Numbered from the stretch's first letter, positions 8,167 to 17,846 are shown. The stretch: 64,000 bases of DNA from Nesterenkonia sedimenti (GCF_012641515.1 NZ_JABAHY010000001.1:310001-374000), one strand, 5' to 3'. Notes: generated by a model from the sequence alone, not told the origin. Translations and numbers: made by a program.

Positions 8167-9768
8167 TTACGCCCCCAGGCTGCCGACTGTTGACTTCTTC
8201 GGTGCCCGGGTCAAGAGATTCCCACCGGTTCGGGCCCATCCCCAGGCGAATCCAATCAGCACCAGAACCCCGAGGGTCACAGCCAGTGTCGGAGTTTCCC
8301 AGGGCAGTATGATCATCGCCAATACCCCGGTCACGGTGAGGATGATGCCATCGCCGAGCCAGACCAGAATCTTGACCGCTGAGAGGTCGATGCCGCCGGG
8401 GATCACCGTCGGGGCAAGGAACTCCACCGGGATATCCCGGTCACGCATGGACTGGAAGAAGCGGGCGGCCAGGGCTAGCGCCGTCATGCCTAGGGTCCAG
8501 GCGACTACCTGGACCGCTGGCATATGTGGACCCTGCAGGTCCAGGGCAAGGATCAGACCCACCCCGATACCTGTCAGCGCCGTGGTGGTCATCAGCGGCC
8601 AGAGCATGCGGCGTCCGATGGCCCGCCGCGCTGACCAGCCGAATAGGGCTGCGGCATCGAATTCGTTCTTCACCTGACGCCAGCCTTCGGTGAGGCTTCC
8701 GGTGCCGAAGAAGATCAAGAGAGCACCGAGCACTCCCAGGGGCACTGTGACTACTAGCCGGGACTCCTCGAAATGCACGCCGACTGACGAGACGGTAAGA
8801 CCCAGAAGTGCTGCTCCTGTGGGGATGAACAAGGCTGCGGTGAGCAGTGACAGGGGCGCCCGCAGCGCGGTGACAGCATCCTGGCGCAGCCCAGAGCCCA
8901 GTGTCATCCGGGAGAGCCGGCGCCGGGGCTTGGCCCGGAAAAGTTCTACGGCGTCGTTGATATTTCCGGTGGAGGTGAAGAGTCTGGCGTCACTGAGACG
9001 CCGGCTCTGGGCCAGAATCCGTGCGGCCGGCAGCTTTTCCAGGGCTGAGGGGTTGGCGAAGACCAGGACCGCTCCCGCCATCGCAACTGCCGCAAGTCCA
9101 GACACGGGCCCCCAGGAGGCCTCACCGGCCCAGATCATTGCGGCCCAGCCGAAGGGACTGGCCTTCACAGTTCCCGGTAGCAGCACGCCGAGAACTGCCA
9201 GGAGCAGGAGTATGCCCGCGGTGAATAGGAGACCGCGATCGCTCAGCCGCTGCCCCAGGAAGCTCAGCAGCCCCCAAAGGATGCCAAGCAGAAATGCTGC
9301 TGCCAGCAGCCAGCCGTAATGCTGCCAGGGCCAGGCTCCGGCATGGGTCAGGGCGAAGACACCGATGGCAGCCACTGCGGTTACTGCTGTCGCGATTGCC
9401 AGCAGGCTGCTCAGAGTGGGCCGGCGGAGGACCTGGTGCCGGCTGAGATCAGATCCTAAGAGGGTGTGAGCCAGGAAGGGCGTAAGGAATGCCGGGCCCT
9501 GAACCCACCTACCGCTCAGCAGTGCTGCCAGGCCCAGCGTGGTGAGGGTGCTGCTGGTGGCGCCCACAGCCTCACTGCTGGTGATCCCTTCGGCGAGTGT
9601 GGGGTCCAGGAAGTCGCCGATGAGATAGGCCACCGGGGTGATGTAGAAGGCGGTGACGAAGGCAATCAGATAGAGCGAGAACCAGCGATCGCCGGCGGTC
9701 GGAGCCCCCTCACGATTGAGGTAGATGGCCCTTGCGGCGTGGAGTCGGCTGACTTCGGTCATATCCAT
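8167..9768 (-). CDS. Polytopic membrane protein, probable ABC transporter permease (DUF6297-like)
   Basis: This 533-residue protein is almost entirely hydrophobic, with around a dozen predicted membrane segments. A central cytoplasmic loop (about 230-300) contains SRRLSDARLFTSTGNINDAVELFRAKPRRR. I recognise it only as similar to the actinobacterial DUF6297 group, which is found beside ABC ATPases. The gene starts at 9768, overlapping the stop of the ATPase gene by one base (TGATG), so the two are translationally coupled and presumably form one transporter. The substrate is unknown. Its position between ctaB and tatAC suggests a membrane or respiratory context, but that is only inference. Confidence 0.7.
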   Translation of the reverse strand: MDMTEVSRLHAARAIYLNREGAPTAGDRWFSLYLIAFVTAFYITPVAYLIGDFLDPTLAEGITSSEAVGATSSTLTTLGLAALLSGRWVQGPAFLTPFLAHTLLGSDLSRHQVLRRPTLSSLLAIATAVTAVAAIGVFALTHAGAWPWQHYGWLLAAAFLLGILWGLLSFLGQRLSDRGLLFTAGILLLLAVLGVLLPGTVKASPFGWAAMIWAGEASWGPVSGLAAVAMAGAVLVFANPSALEKLPAARILAQSRRLSDARLFTSTGNINDAVELFRAKPRRRLSRMTLGSGLRQDAVTALRAPLSLLTAALFIPTGAALLGLTVSSVGVHFEESRLVVTVPLGVLGALLIFFGTGSLTEGWRQVKNEFDAAALFGWSARRAIGRRMLWPLMTTTALTGIGVGLILALDLQGPHMPAVQVVAWTLGMTALALAARFFQSMRDRDIPVEFLAPTVIPGGIDLSAVKILVWLGDGIILTVTGVLAMIILPWETPTLAVTLGVLVLIGFAWGWARTGGNLLTRAPKKSTVGSLGA

Positions 9769-10400
9769 CAGGCTGCACTGAGATGGATCTGGTCTCCGGC
9801 CCCTTCGACGATCTCCTGCCGGTGGGTGGCGGTGAGAATAATCGATCCTGCCTGGGCCTCTGCCCGAAGGATCTGCAGCAGGGTCTGGACCCGCTCGGTG
9901 TCCAGGTGCCGCTCGGGTTCATCCAGCAGGAGGATCCGATAGGGCCGTGAGATGGTCAGGCCGATGGCGAAGAGCTGCAGCTGACCTGCCGAGAGCTCAT
10001 AGGGGAACCGTTCTGCGAGTCCGCGGATGGTCAGACGTTGAAGGGTCTGCTCCGCGGACTGGAAGCTTGCCTGCGGGGACTGTCCCCAGGAGGCCCGCAC
10101 CAGGGCAAGCTGTTCGAGCAGGGTCATATCCCGGGCCATCGGCGGGGTGTCGATAAGCGAGGCCACCTCGGCGCGGAAGGTGGGATCGAACTCATAGGGT
10201 GTCCGATCATTGATCAGCACCTCTCCCCCGCTGGGCAGCTGCCGACCGGCGAGGGTCTTCAGAAGGGTTGTCTTGCCCGCACCATTGGCTCCGGTCAGGG
10301 CGATGATCCCTGGGTCGGTGACCTCGAAACTGGTCTCTGTCAGAAGGGTCGTCTCACCGATGGTGACCGTGAGGTCCTGGCAGTGCAGACTCAAGGGCAC
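9768..10400 (-). CDS. ABC transporter ATP-binding protein
   Basis: This is a compact 210-residue ABC ATPase. Walker A is GANGAGKTT, the signature is ELSAGQ, Walker B is ILLLDEPERHLD and the switch histidine is in TATHR. The signature deviates slightly from LSGGQ, as in CcmA-like short exporters. The start is a GTG at 10400, with no strong ribosome binding site, 10 nt after the ctaB stop. It probably pairs with the downstream polytopic protein, to which it is coupled by a one-base overlap. The direction of transport and the substrate cannot be deduced. Confidence 0.88.
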   Translation of the reverse strand: MPLSLHCQDLTVTIGETTLLTETSFEVTDPGIIALTGANGAGKTTLLKTLAGRQLPSGGEVLINDRTPYEFDPTFRAEVASLIDTPPMARDMTLLEQLALVRASWGQSPQASFQSAEQTLQRLTIRGLAERFPYELSAGQLQLFAIGLTISRPYRILLLDEPERHLDTERVQTLLQILRAEAQAGSIILTATHRQEIVEGAGDQIHLSAA

Positions 10401-10410
10401 GGCTGTCGGA

Positions 10411-11367
10411 TCAGCTCATCAGGGGGCTGCCGATGAACGGGTCAATCCAGAGCCCGATGAACAGCAGTGTGAGGTAGAGGATCGAGAGGTGGAAGACCTT
10501 CATCGCCCGCTTATCCGTCAGGGTCTCATTCTGGGCCCGGCGGTAGAGCACATGGGATTCGTAGACGAACCAGGCACCGGCCACCACGGCGAAGGCGGTG
10601 TAGGTGATACCAGCCCAGCCCAGCGGGATCAGCAGCAGGGAGCAGACCACAGTGGCCCATGCGTAAAGGACCACCTGCACGGAGACGGTCTTGGCAGTTG
10701 CCACCGCACCGAGCATGGGCACATCAGCGGCCTGGTAGTCGGTACGGTATTTCATCGACAGCGGCCAGTAGTGCGGCGGTGTCCAGAGGAATATGATGAA
10801 GAACAGCACAAGGGCTGGCCATTCCACTGCCTCGCGGACTGCAGCCCAGGCGATAAGCACGGGGAAACATCCGGCAATGCCGCCCCAGATGATGTTCTGC
10901 TCAGTACGCCGCTTCAGGATGAGGGTGTAGACCACCACATAGAAGAAGATGGCCGCCGCGCCCAAGGCTGTAGCCAAGGGGTTGGTACCGAACCAGAGCA
11001 CCAACATCGAAACCACACCCAATGCCCAGGCGAAGATCAGTGCTTCGCGGGGGCTGAGCTCACCGGTGACCAGGGGCCGCTTCTTGGTCCGGTTCATCAA
11101 CTTGTCCATATCGCGGTCGATATAGCAGTTGAAGGCGCTGGCCGAGCCTGCAGCGGCGGCACCGCCGATGACAGTGGCCAGGGCGACCCAGACATTGGGC
11201 AGGCCACCCTGCGCGAAGAACATCGTGGGGAATGCGGTGACGATCAGCAGCTCCATGACCCGCGGCTTGGTCAGCGAGACATAGGCGGCCATTTTCCGCT
11301 TAAAGCTGATCCGACGAGCCTCCGTTGCGGCGGAGTCCGGGGAGGTGCGAGTGCTCAGATCGGTCAC
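10411..11367 (-). CDS. ctaB: Protohaem IX farnesyltransferase (haem O synthase)
   Basis: CtaB transfers a farnesyl group to haem b to make haem O, precursor of the haem A of cytochrome oxidase. It is a UbiA-family integral membrane enzyme. The 318-residue protein has the prenyl-diphosphate motif [20 protein letters not shown] and the second motif around [17 protein letters not shown], with about nine membrane helices. I chose the GTG at 11367 because a TACACT -10 sits six bases before it and there is no ribosome binding site, the layout of a leaderless gene. A GTG at 11388 is the alternative and would add seven residues. It lies downstream of parE and upstream of the ABC pair on the same strand. 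Confidence 0.92.
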   Translation of the reverse strand: MTDLSTRTSPDSAATEARRISFKRKMAAYVSLTKPRVMELLIVTAFPTMFFAQGGLPNVWVALATVIGGAAAAGSASAFNCYIDRDMDKLMNRTKKRPLVTGELSPREALIFAWALGVVSMLVLWFGTNPLATALGAAAIFFYVVVYTLILKRRTEQNIIWGGIAGCFPVLIAWAAVREAVEWPALVLFFIIFLWTPPHYWPLSMKYRTDYQAADVPMLGAVATAKTVSVQVVLYAWATVVCSLLLIPLGWAGITYTAFAVVAGAWFVYESHVLYRRAQNETLTDKRAMKVFHLSILYLTLLFIGLWIDPFIGSPLMS

Positions 11368-11373
11368 CAGATC

Positions 11374-11379
11374 AGTGTA
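11374..11379 (-). promoter_or_regulatory. Candidate -10 (TACACT) for leaderless ctaB
   Basis: TACACT-N6-GTG on the minus strand, with the GTG at 11367. No -35 hexamer is evident. Transcription would start at or next to the start codon. Confidence 0.4.
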
Positions 11380-11392
11380 CCTGCCCACGGCT

Positions 11393-11415
11393 AACTTCTA
11401 CAGCCGGTAGAAGTT
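11393..11415. terminator. Hairpin between parE and ctaB, possible terminator
   Basis: A perfect 9-bp inverted repeat (AACTTCTAC / GTAGAAGTT) with a 5-nt loop lies 16 nt past the parE stop and just before the proposed ctaB promoter. There is no U-run, so termination is uncertain. Confidence 0.4.
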
Positions 11416-11431
11416 CTGTGACGTGACCGTG

Positions 11432-13492
11432 TCAGGCATCGATCTTGTCCTTATCCAGTGCGGCAGCACCTTCGATGATGAACTCTTTACGCGGAGCCAC
11501 CACGGAGCCCATTAGGAGGTCGAAGACCCGCTCTGCCGCCTCGGCATCTTCGACGCGGATTCGGCGCAGCGAGCGGTGCTCGGGGTCCATAGTGGTCTCG
11601 GAGAGCTGATCGGCGTCCATTTCGCCCAGGCCCTTATATCGCTGGATGGGCTCTTTATAGCGCAGGCCCTGTTTCTCCAGTTCGGCCAGCAGGGTCACCA
11701 GCTCAGCCTCGGAGTATGTATAGCGGACCTCATTGGCCTTCTTCCCGGAATGGATGATCTCCACCCGGTGCAGCGGGGGCACCGCCGCGAAGACCCGTCC
11801 GGCCTCGATCATCGGGCGCATATACCGGAAGAAGAGGGTCAGCAGCAGGGTTCGGATATGGGCGCCGTCGACGTCGGCGTCGGTCATCAGCACGACCTTG
11901 CCGTAGCGGGCGGCTTCCAGATCGAAGCTGCGCCCAGAACCTGCACCGATGACCTGAAGCAGGGCGGCGCATTCGGCATTGGAGAGCATATCGGCCACTG
12001 AGGCCTTCTGGACGTTGAGGATCTTGCCGCGGATGGGCAGCAGGGCCTGGAAATCCGAGGAGCGGGCCAGTTTGGCGGTACCCAGTGCGGAGTCACCCTC
12101 GACGATGAACAGCTCACTGGATTCGACATCCTTATTGCGACATTCGACCAGTTTGGCCGGCATTGTGGAGTTCTCCAGGGCGTTCTTACGCCGCTGGGTC
12201 TCCTTCTGCTGGCGGGCCGCGATACGGGCCTTCATCTCGGAGACGACCTTCTCCATCACGGAGGTCGCTTCCTGTTTCTCAGCACGTTTGGTGGAGGTCA
12301 GCCGGTCCTCCAGCTGTTTGCTGACCACTCGGTTGACGATCTGTTTGGCCGCCGGTGTGCCCAGCACCTCTTTGGTCTGGCCTTCGAACTGGGGTTCGGC
12401 GATACGGACGGTGACCACGGCGGTGAGTCCGGCGAGGATATCGTCCTTCTCGAGCTTGTCGTTGCCGGCTTTGAGCCGGCGGGCATTGGCCTCGACGACC
12501 TTGCGGAAGATCTTGGTCAGCGCCTGTTCGAAACCGGTGAGGTGGCTGCCGCCCTTGGGGGTGGCGATGATGTTGACGAAGGACTTCACTGTGGTGTCAT
12601 AACCGGTCCCCCAGCGCATGGCGATATCGACCTCGCAGTCGCGTTCGACATCGGTCATCTTCCCGTCGACGGGGATACGCTCGGTGAAGTTTCCGTGGCC
12701 CTGAATCCGCCAGATATCGGTCACCGAGTTATCGGGTGAGAGGTGTTCGACGAATTCTGAGATGCCGCCATCGTATTGGAAGACCTCTTCTGCCGGGTCG
12801 GCGCCGCGCTCATCCCGGATGGTGATCCGCAGTCCGGGCACCAGGAAGGCGGTCTGCCGGGCCCGGTTGACCAGCTCCTCCTCGAGGAAGGTGGCATCGG
12901 GGGTGAAGATCTCTCGGTCTGCCCAGTACCGGATGGTGGTTCCGGTGACCCCGCGTTTGGCTTTTCCAGCCACCTGCAGGGGGGATCCTGCCTCGGCGGG
13001 GGTGAAGCTGGCATCGGGTTTGGTTCCGGAGAAGGTTCCGGGCTCGCCTCGGCGGAAGGAGAGCTGGTGGACTTTGCCGCCGCGGGTCACTTTGGCGTCC
13101 AGGCGGGAGGAGAGCGCGTTGACCACGGAGGCGCCCACACCGTGCAGACCACCGACTGCGTTATAGGAGCCGCCGCCGAATTTGCCGCCGGCATGCAGTT
13201 TGGTGAAGACCACCTCGAGGCCGGAGAGCCCGGTGCGGGGCTCTACGTCCACGGGGATGCCTCGCCCGTCGTCGGAGACCTCCACGGAGTCATCGGGATG
13301 CAGGGTGATGTCGATCCGGGAGGCGTAGCCGGCCAGGGCCTCGTCAACGGAGTTGTCGATGATTTCCCAGAGGCAGTGCATCAGCCCCCGGGAGTCTGTG
13401 GAGCCGATGTACATACCCGGTCGTTTCCGGACCGCCTCGAGTCCTTCGAGGACGGAGAGGTGTCGGGCGCTGTACTCGTCACGCTTTGCCAT
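11432..13492 (-). CDS. parE: DNA topoisomerase IV subunit B
   Basis: This is the ATPase subunit of a type IIA topoisomerase (686 residues). The GHKL ATPase motifs are visible near the N-terminus (EIIDNSVDEALAGY, DDGRGIPVD, GGLHGVGASVVNALS). The TOPRIM domain has IVEGDSA and DADVDGAHI, and the C-terminus has the YKGLGEMDADQL block. The start is the ATG at 13492 (MAKRDEYSARHLSVLEGLEAV), with TAGTCT exactly seven bases upstream and no ribosome binding site, so the mRNA is probably leaderless. Calling it ParE rather than GyrB rests on its place beside sigA, as in other Micrococcales, where gyrB lies near dnaA. Its partner parC is not in the window. Confidence 0.9.
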   Translation of the reverse strand: MAKRDEYSARHLSVLEGLEAVRKRPGMYIGSTDSRGLMHCLWEIIDNSVDEALAGYASRIDITLHPDDSVEVSDDGRGIPVDVEPRTGLSGLEVVFTKLHAGGKFGGGSYNAVGGLHGVGASVVNALSSRLDAKVTRGGKVHQLSFRRGEPGTFSGTKPDASFTPAEAGSPLQVAGKAKRGVTGTTIRYWADREIFTPDATFLEEELVNRARQTAFLVPGLRITIRDERGADPAEEVFQYDGGISEFVEHLSPDNSVTDIWRIQGHGNFTERIPVDGKMTDVERDCEVDIAMRWGTGYDTTVKSFVNIIATPKGGSHLTGFEQALTKIFRKVVEANARRLKAGNDKLEKDDILAGLTAVVTVRIAEPQFEGQTKEVLGTPAAKQIVNRVVSKQLEDRLTSTKRAEKQEATSVMEKVVSEMKARIAARQQKETQRRKNALENSTMPAKLVECRNKDVESSELFIVEGDSALGTAKLARSSDFQALLPIRGKILNVQKASVADMLSNAECAALLQVIGAGSGRSFDLEAARYGKVVLMTDADVDGAHIRTLLLTLFFRYMRPMIEAGRVFAAVPPLHRVEIIHSGKKANEVRYTYSEAELVTLLAELEKQGLRYKEPIQRYKGLGEMDADQLSETTMDPEHRSLRRIRVEDAEAAERVFDLLMGSVVAPRKEFIIEGAAALDKDKIDA

Positions 13493-13499
13493 GCTGAAG

Positions 13500-13505
13500 A
13501 GACTA
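13500..13505 (-). promoter_or_regulatory. Candidate -10 (TAGTCT) for leaderless parE
   Basis: TAGTCT-N7-ATG on the minus strand, with the ATG at 13492. No Shine-Dalgarno sequence is present between them. Confidence 0.5.
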
Positions 13506-13620
13506 TCGCCAGCGCTTCGCCGGTGGCGAAAGGCGCGCCTGTGGGGCCGAATTCGCGAATGAAAGCGGCCAGTCCGTGGTTGTATGGGGGACATCAAACG
13601 CAACGCTAGGAGGCGAGAGC

Positions 13621-13827
13621 ATGACAGCTACGACCGGGACCATTGAAGCCACTGCCACGCTGACTGCCCTGGACCGCTGCGACCGCTGTGGGGCTCAGGC
13701 CTACATTCGGGCCGTACTCGCCTCAGGTGGTGCACTGTTGTTCTGCAACCACCACGGCCGGGAAGTTGAGCCGACCCTGCGTCCGAAGACCGCCGAGTGG
13801 GTGGATGAGTCGGACCGGATTAGCTAG
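13621..13827 (+). CDS. Small Cys/His protein, DUF7455 type
   Basis: This 68-residue protein contains a likely zinc knuckle: two cysteines in RCDRCGAQAY, then LFCNHHGRE. Such small proteins occur next to the primary sigma factor gene and parE across Micrococcales; their function is not established. The ATG at 13621 is preceded by a strong AGGAGG at 9 nt spacing. An in-frame GTG/ATG further upstream lacks a site and was not chosen. It is divergent from parE and convergent with sigA, from which it is separated by a perfect 18-bp hairpin. Good translation signals suggest substantial expression. Confidence 0.85.
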   Translation: MTATTGTIEATATLTALDRCDRCGAQAYIRAVLASGGALLFCNHHGREVEPTLRPKTAEWVDESDRIS

Positions 13828-13843
13828 GTCCACCTAAAAGACC

Positions 13844-13886
13844 ACATAAGAAATGCCCCGGAGGTTCTCCGGGGCATTTCTTATGT
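13844..13886. terminator. Bidirectional terminator between the DUF7455 gene and sigA
   Basis: A perfect 18-bp inverted repeat with a 7-nt loop (AGGTTCT). The GC-rich core CCCCGG/CCGGGG is flanked by AT-rich arms (ACATAAGAAAT and complement), which supply U-tracts in both directions. It lies between the ends of two convergent genes. Confidence 0.9.
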
Positions 13887-13968
13887 CTATTCAGTTATAC
13901 GGGCCTACTAAGCCGGTGAGAGTTGTCAGTTGCCAGCCGACATGCTCACCACGACCATGGGGCGTGCC

Positions 13969-15294
13969 TCAGTCCAGGTAGTCGCGCAGGACCTGGCTGC
14001 GGGACGGGTGCCGCAGCTTGGACATGGTCTTAGACTCGATCTGCCTTATCCGCTCACGAGTCACCCCATAGACTTTGCCGATTTCGTCTAAAGTCTTCGG
14101 CTGGCCGTCGGTGAGGCCGAAGCGCATGGCCACAACCCCTGCCTCGCGCTCTGCGAGGGTGTCCAGGACTGAGTGCAGCTGTTCCTGCAGCAGGGTGAAG
14201 CTGACTGCATCGGAGGGCACAACTGCTTCGGAGTCCTCGATGAGGTCACCGAATTCGGAGTCACCGTCCTCACCCAGGGGGGTGTGCAGGGAGATGGGCT
14301 CGCGGCCGTATTTCTGGACCTCGACGACCTTCTCGGGGGTCATATCCAGCTCTGCTGCCAGTTCCTCCGGTGCCGGTTCACGGCCGAGGTCCTGCAGCAT
14401 CTGGCGCTGGACGCGAGCCAGCTTATTGATGACCTCGACCATATGCACCGGGATACGAATGGTGCGGGCTTGATCAGCCATCGCACGGGTGATGGCCTGA
14501 CGGATCCACCAAGTGGCGTAGGTGGAGAACTTGAAGCCCTTGGTGTAGTCGAACTTCTCCACCGCGCGGATCAGACCGAGGTTGCCCTCCTGGATGAGGT
14601 CTAGGAACAGCATTCCGCGGCCGGTGTAGCGCTTGGCCAGGGAGACCACCAGGCGGAGGTTGGCCTCCAGGAGGTGGTTCTTGGCCTTCTTGCCGTCGGC
14701 GATGACGAGTTCAAGGTCGCGCCTTTGACGCTTGTCCTTGATCTCCTCGTTCTTCAGCTTGTGCTCGGCGTAGAGACCGGCCTCGATACGCAGTGCGAGG
14801 TCCACCTCCTGCTCGGCGTTGAGCAGCGCGACCTTACCGATCTGTTTGAGGTAGTCCTTGACGGGGTCGGCTGTGGCACCGGCGGAGACGACCTGAACGG
14901 CAGGGGCGTCATCGTCATCGGCGTTGGAGATGACGAAGCCGCGGCCGGTGCCGGACTCGTCCTCTTCGTTATCGCCGGACTTCGCCCCGCCCATGAGCTC
15001 CTCGGCATCTTCTCCTTCGTCCTCGGCCTTAGCCACGGCGGACTCCAGGGCCTCGGTGGGCGAGGTCTCCTCTTCCTCTGCCAGGATTTCGTCAACCGGA
15101 TCGGCGGCCTTCTTGCGGCCTCCGGTCTTCTTGGCGGTGCTCTTTTTGGCAGGGGCGGACTTCTTAGCCGCCGTCGAGCTGCTCTTCTTGGCTGTTGAGG
15201 ATTTCGAGCTCCCGCGCTTGGCCTTCGCTGCGGGTTTCTCGGCCTCCTCAGCGGCGGCAGTCTCTTCAGCGGACTTCGACGCAGTAGTGGGCAC
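13969..15294 (-). CDS. sigA: RNA polymerase primary sigma factor
   Basis: This is the housekeeping sigma-70 factor (441 residues). Region 1.2 is [16 protein letters not shown]. Region 2 has [37 protein letters not shown] and [14 protein letters not shown]. Region 4 ends with [20 protein letters not shown] and the conserved LRHPSRS tail. The first 130 residues are a Lys/Ala/Ser-rich, histone-tail-like stretch followed by an acidic segment, as in actinobacterial SigA/HrdB. The start is a GTG at 15294 with GGAAGG five bases upstream. A TTGACA lies at 15356-15351 on the same strand, but I found no convincing -10 at the right spacing. Confidence 0.97.
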   Translation of the reverse strand: MPTTASKSAEETAAAEEAEKPAAKAKRGSSKSSTAKKSSSTAAKKSAPAKKSTAKKTGGRKKAADPVDEILAEEEETSPTEALESAVAKAEDEGEDAEELMGGAKSGDNEEDESGTGRGFVISNADDDDAPAVQVVSAGATADPVKDYLKQIGKVALLNAEQEVDLALRIEAGLYAEHKLKNEEIKDKRQRRDLELVIADGKKAKNHLLEANLRLVVSLAKRYTGRGMLFLDLIQEGNLGLIRAVEKFDYTKGFKFSTYATWWIRQAITRAMADQARTIRIPVHMVEVINKLARVQRQMLQDLGREPAPEELAAELDMTPEKVVEVQKYGREPISLHTPLGEDGDSEFGDLIEDSEAVVPSDAVSFTLLQEQLHSVLDTLAEREAGVVAMRFGLTDGQPKTLDEIGKVYGVTRERIRQIESKTMSKLRHPSRSQVLRDYLD

Positions 15295-15453
15295 GATGAC
15301 CTTCCGTCTCGTTTACTTGAGGTGCAGGCGCTCAACACGCCTATGACCCTGTCAAGTCCCGGTTCTGAACAGAATTCTTCCCGGGCTGCGCAGGGTCTTA
15401 CGGGATGCTAACACCACTGCTTCTCGGTCCATTCCCGAACCGCGGAGATTTTT

Positions 15454-16584
15454 TCAGTGAATTTTCTGACTCTTCCACCACCCGTAGCTCAACCGCTTGA
15501 CCTTGGCCCATGGGCAGACCCCGAGGGCTGACTGCAGATGTTCGACAATCGCTGCGATGCTCTGGGGCTCTTCGTCTTCCTCCTCCTCCGCACAGATGTC
15601 AGTACAGATGGCCGCTGCGGCCTCGCAGAAGGCCCCGGATGCCGAGCCATTGCCCTTGGTCCATTCCACCCAGGCTTTGAGCCCCAGGAGGTTTTCTCTG
15701 GCCACTGCCTGGGTATAGGGGTAAAGCTCGTAGATGACCGCATCCAGGGCTTCGATACCCGCCCAGTGGGGAAGATCACCGGTCACGGGATCCTGGGCTG
15801 CTGCGACCAGCAGGGCCGAGAGCGTATTGAGGTCCTCCAGGGAGGCCAGCAGACCGGCAGTTGCCTCTCGGTGCTGGTGCAGGAACTCTGCGCTGGCCGA
15901 TTCCTGACAGTGTTCGATGACCTCCATCCAGAGATTCAGCCAATATTCCATGGCCTCCTGCGGCGATGGCGCCTGCCAAGGCCGGTAACTGCGCATCTGG
16001 CTGACCAGCTGCTCGTCAATCAGGGGGCTGGGTGCGCAGAATGCTGCCGTGAGCTCCTGGGGGCTCATCGCCCGCACCGGTCGCAGCTGCGGGACCCGTC
16101 TCAGGGTTTCCTCGATCAGCTCTTCGGTCCCCTGGGCTGCTGCCTCGGATTCTCCGAAGACTCGGATCCCACCGGCTTGGACCCACCACATGCCCAGCAG
16201 ACCCAGATCGGTGGCCACATTGATTCCCTCGGCCAACTCCTCGACCAGGCTTCCGATGGCCGGAAGGTGCTCCTCTGTGTTCTGGTCGGCGAAAATCAGC
16301 GCGATGGCGGCCTCCGGGCTCGGTTCGGCCTGATAACCGGCGATCCACTCAGTGCATTTCCGGGCCATCTCAACCGGCTGAGAGTAGGCGGGGTCCAGGT
16401 CCACGCGGAGGTGACCGCCAGTGCTGCCATCGCGCAGCCCGATGATCACCAGGGAGTTATCGGGCAGTCTGCCAAAGACATGTTGGACCACAGCCAGCAC
16501 GTCACCGGGGTTGTCCAGATTCAGTGGGGCATCACTGTTGAGAGTTCGGGCAGTATCGGGAGTGGTTTCTGGGGATGTCGTCAT
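15454..16584 (-). CDS. DUF4192 family protein
   Basis: This 376-residue protein matches the actinobacterial DUF4192 family, whose N-terminus typically reads L..PGD.LA.VPH.LGF.P..SLV..GL. Here it is LNLDNPGDVLAVVQHVFGRLPDNSLVIIGLRDG. Another family block, AYSQPVEMARKCTEWI, follows. No enzymatic motif is recognised, and there is no signal peptide or membrane segment. The family habitually lies between the sigA and PAC2-protein genes, as here; its function is unknown. The start is ATG 16584 without a strong ribosome binding site. The PAC2 gene ends 102 nt upstream on the same strand. Confidence 0.85.
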   Translation of the reverse strand: MTTSPETTPDTARTLNSDAPLNLDNPGDVLAVVQHVFGRLPDNSLVIIGLRDGSTGGHLRVDLDPAYSQPVEMARKCTEWIAGYQAEPSPEAAIALIFADQNTEEHLPAIGSLVEELAEGINVATDLGLLGMWWVQAGGIRVFGESEAAAQGTEELIEETLRRVPQLRPVRAMSPQELTAAFCAPSPLIDEQLVSQMRSYRPWQAPSPQEAMEYWLNLWMEVIEHCQESASAEFLHQHREATAGLLASLEDLNTLSALLVAAAQDPVTGDLPHWAGIEALDAVIYELYPYTQAVARENLLGLKAWVEWTKGNGSASGAFCEAAAAICTDICAEEEEDEEPQSIAAIVEHLQSALGVCPWAKVKRLSYGWWKSQKIH

Positions 16585-16686
16585 ATCCCCAGCATCGGTT
16601 CACCCCGACCAGACCGAAGGGGTCACCCCACATTCTGTGGAGGCTGCGGCGTGGCTCGCCCGGGACTTCTCCCGCTGGGGAAACCT

Positions 16687-17733
16687 CTAGTCCCGGTCCT
16701 CGTCCTCTGCGGTACCGGTGTCCTCCTCATCGGTGGAGTCCTCATCCTCAGTGCTGCCGAAGATGACATCACCGGGCTGGGAACGCAGGAACTCTTCCAC
16801 TGCGGCACCCAATTCCTCGGCGTCGGGGACGACGTCGTCCTGTTTGACCAGCAGAGAGCGCTGATTGGTGGTGGCGTACTGGTCGAAGTTCGACTCCAGC
16901 TGCTGAACCAGCTGGGCAACCTCCGGGGCCTGGCTGACCTGCCGGGAGATATCGGCATCCACCATTCTTGCGGCCTCGCGCAGCTCATCAGTGGGCAGCA
17001 TCAGTTCACAGGCGGCACCGGTGTACTCCAGGGCGGCGACAGCCACCTGGGGGTAACGGCCGCCGGCCAGATAATGCGGCACATGCAGGGTGTAGCCGAC
17101 CACATCCCGGCCTGCGGCATCGATACGCAGTTCCAGCATCTGGCTCAGTCCCGCCTCAATCTGGGCGTTGGGCGACCAGGTGGAGATCCCCTCGATGAGG
17201 TCCTGCCGGTTGCCATGGGCGGTGACCCCGATCGGGCGGGTATGCGGGGTCGGCAGCCCCAGGGAGTCGACTGTGACCACGAGGCTGACATCGAGACGTT
17301 CGATGAGATCCAGCACCGTATCGGCCACCCGCTCCCAACGGAAGTCGGGCTCATCCCCGGTCAGCAGCAGGAAGGGGCGGTCGGCGGCGTCGCGGACTTC
17401 GAAGAGCTCCAGGCGGGGACCGTCATAGTTGGAGAACCGGTTCTCGGTGAAGGTCACATGCGGGCGCCGGGACCGGTAGTCGAAGAGGGCATCAACATCG
17501 AAGCTAGCCACCGTCTTATGCGGCAGCGCGCCCAGCAGGGCAGTGCTCAGCTGCTCGCTGAGAGTTCCGGCATCGGTATGCCCGGCAACGGAGATGACCA
17601 TAGGCATCGGCGGACCGGTCAGAGGTTCACCGTGTAGGACCAGCTCGGCATTCGGTGACTGCACGCTCCAGTCGGAGGACTGCGAGTCATCAGCGTGGAT
17701 ATGGAGCAGGTCGAACGGTTGGCGGTCTGACAC
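16687..17733 (-). CDS. PAC2 (proteasome assembly chaperone) family protein
   Basis: This 348-residue protein belongs to the PAC2/COG2047 family found throughout actinobacteria. The N-terminal two thirds hold the family features: VISVAGHTDAGTLSEQL, FDVDALFDYRSRRPHVTF, LTGDEPDFRWERVADTVLDLIE and VGVTAHGNR-like VTAHGNRQDL. The C-terminus is an acidic, probably disordered tail (DEDSTDEEDTGTAEDEDRD). The bacterial members have no proven biochemical role. The start is a GTG at 17733 with GAGAGGAG eight bases upstream. It is divergent from pepA. Confidence 0.88.
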   Translation of the reverse strand: MSDRQPFDLLHIHADDSQSSDWSVQSPNAELVLHGEPLTGPPMPMVISVAGHTDAGTLSEQLSTALLGALPHKTVASFDVDALFDYRSRRPHVTFTENRFSNYDGPRLELFEVRDAADRPFLLLTGDEPDFRWERVADTVLDLIERLDVSLVVTVDSLGLPTPHTRPIGVTAHGNRQDLIEGISTWSPNAQIEAGLSQMLELRIDAAGRDVVGYTLHVPHYLAGGRYPQVAVAALEYTGAACELMLPTDELREAARMVDADISRQVSQAPEVAQLVQQLESNFDQYATTNQRSLLVKQDDVVPDAEELGAAVEEFLRSQPGDVIFGSTEDEDSTDEEDTGTAEDEDRD

Positions 17734-17833
17734 CGGGCACGCTCCTCTCGTGGAAAGACTGTCGTATCAACAACAGTTTGCCCCAGCTTCACATTCCCGA
17801 GACCCATGACACCCTTCGAAGCCCGAATGTGGA

Positions 17834-17839
17834 TAGGAT
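17834..17839 (+). promoter_or_regulatory. Candidate -10 (TAGGAT) for leaderless pepA
   Basis: TAGGAT-N7-GTG, with the GTG at 17847 and no Shine-Dalgarno sequence. Confidence 0.45.
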
Positions 17840-17846
17840 CAGAACC

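Noticed and set aside
9768-10400. Naming the ABC pair a haem exporter (CcmA/CcmB) because it adjoins ctaB
   Set aside because: The ATPase is only generically CcmA-like and the 533-residue partner does not look like CcmB or CcmC; the context alone is too weak.
15538-17637. A long plus-strand open frame antisense to the DUF4192 and PAC2 genes
   Set aside because: It is a shadow of two well-supported genes with family matches; it has no start signal and no recognisable domain.
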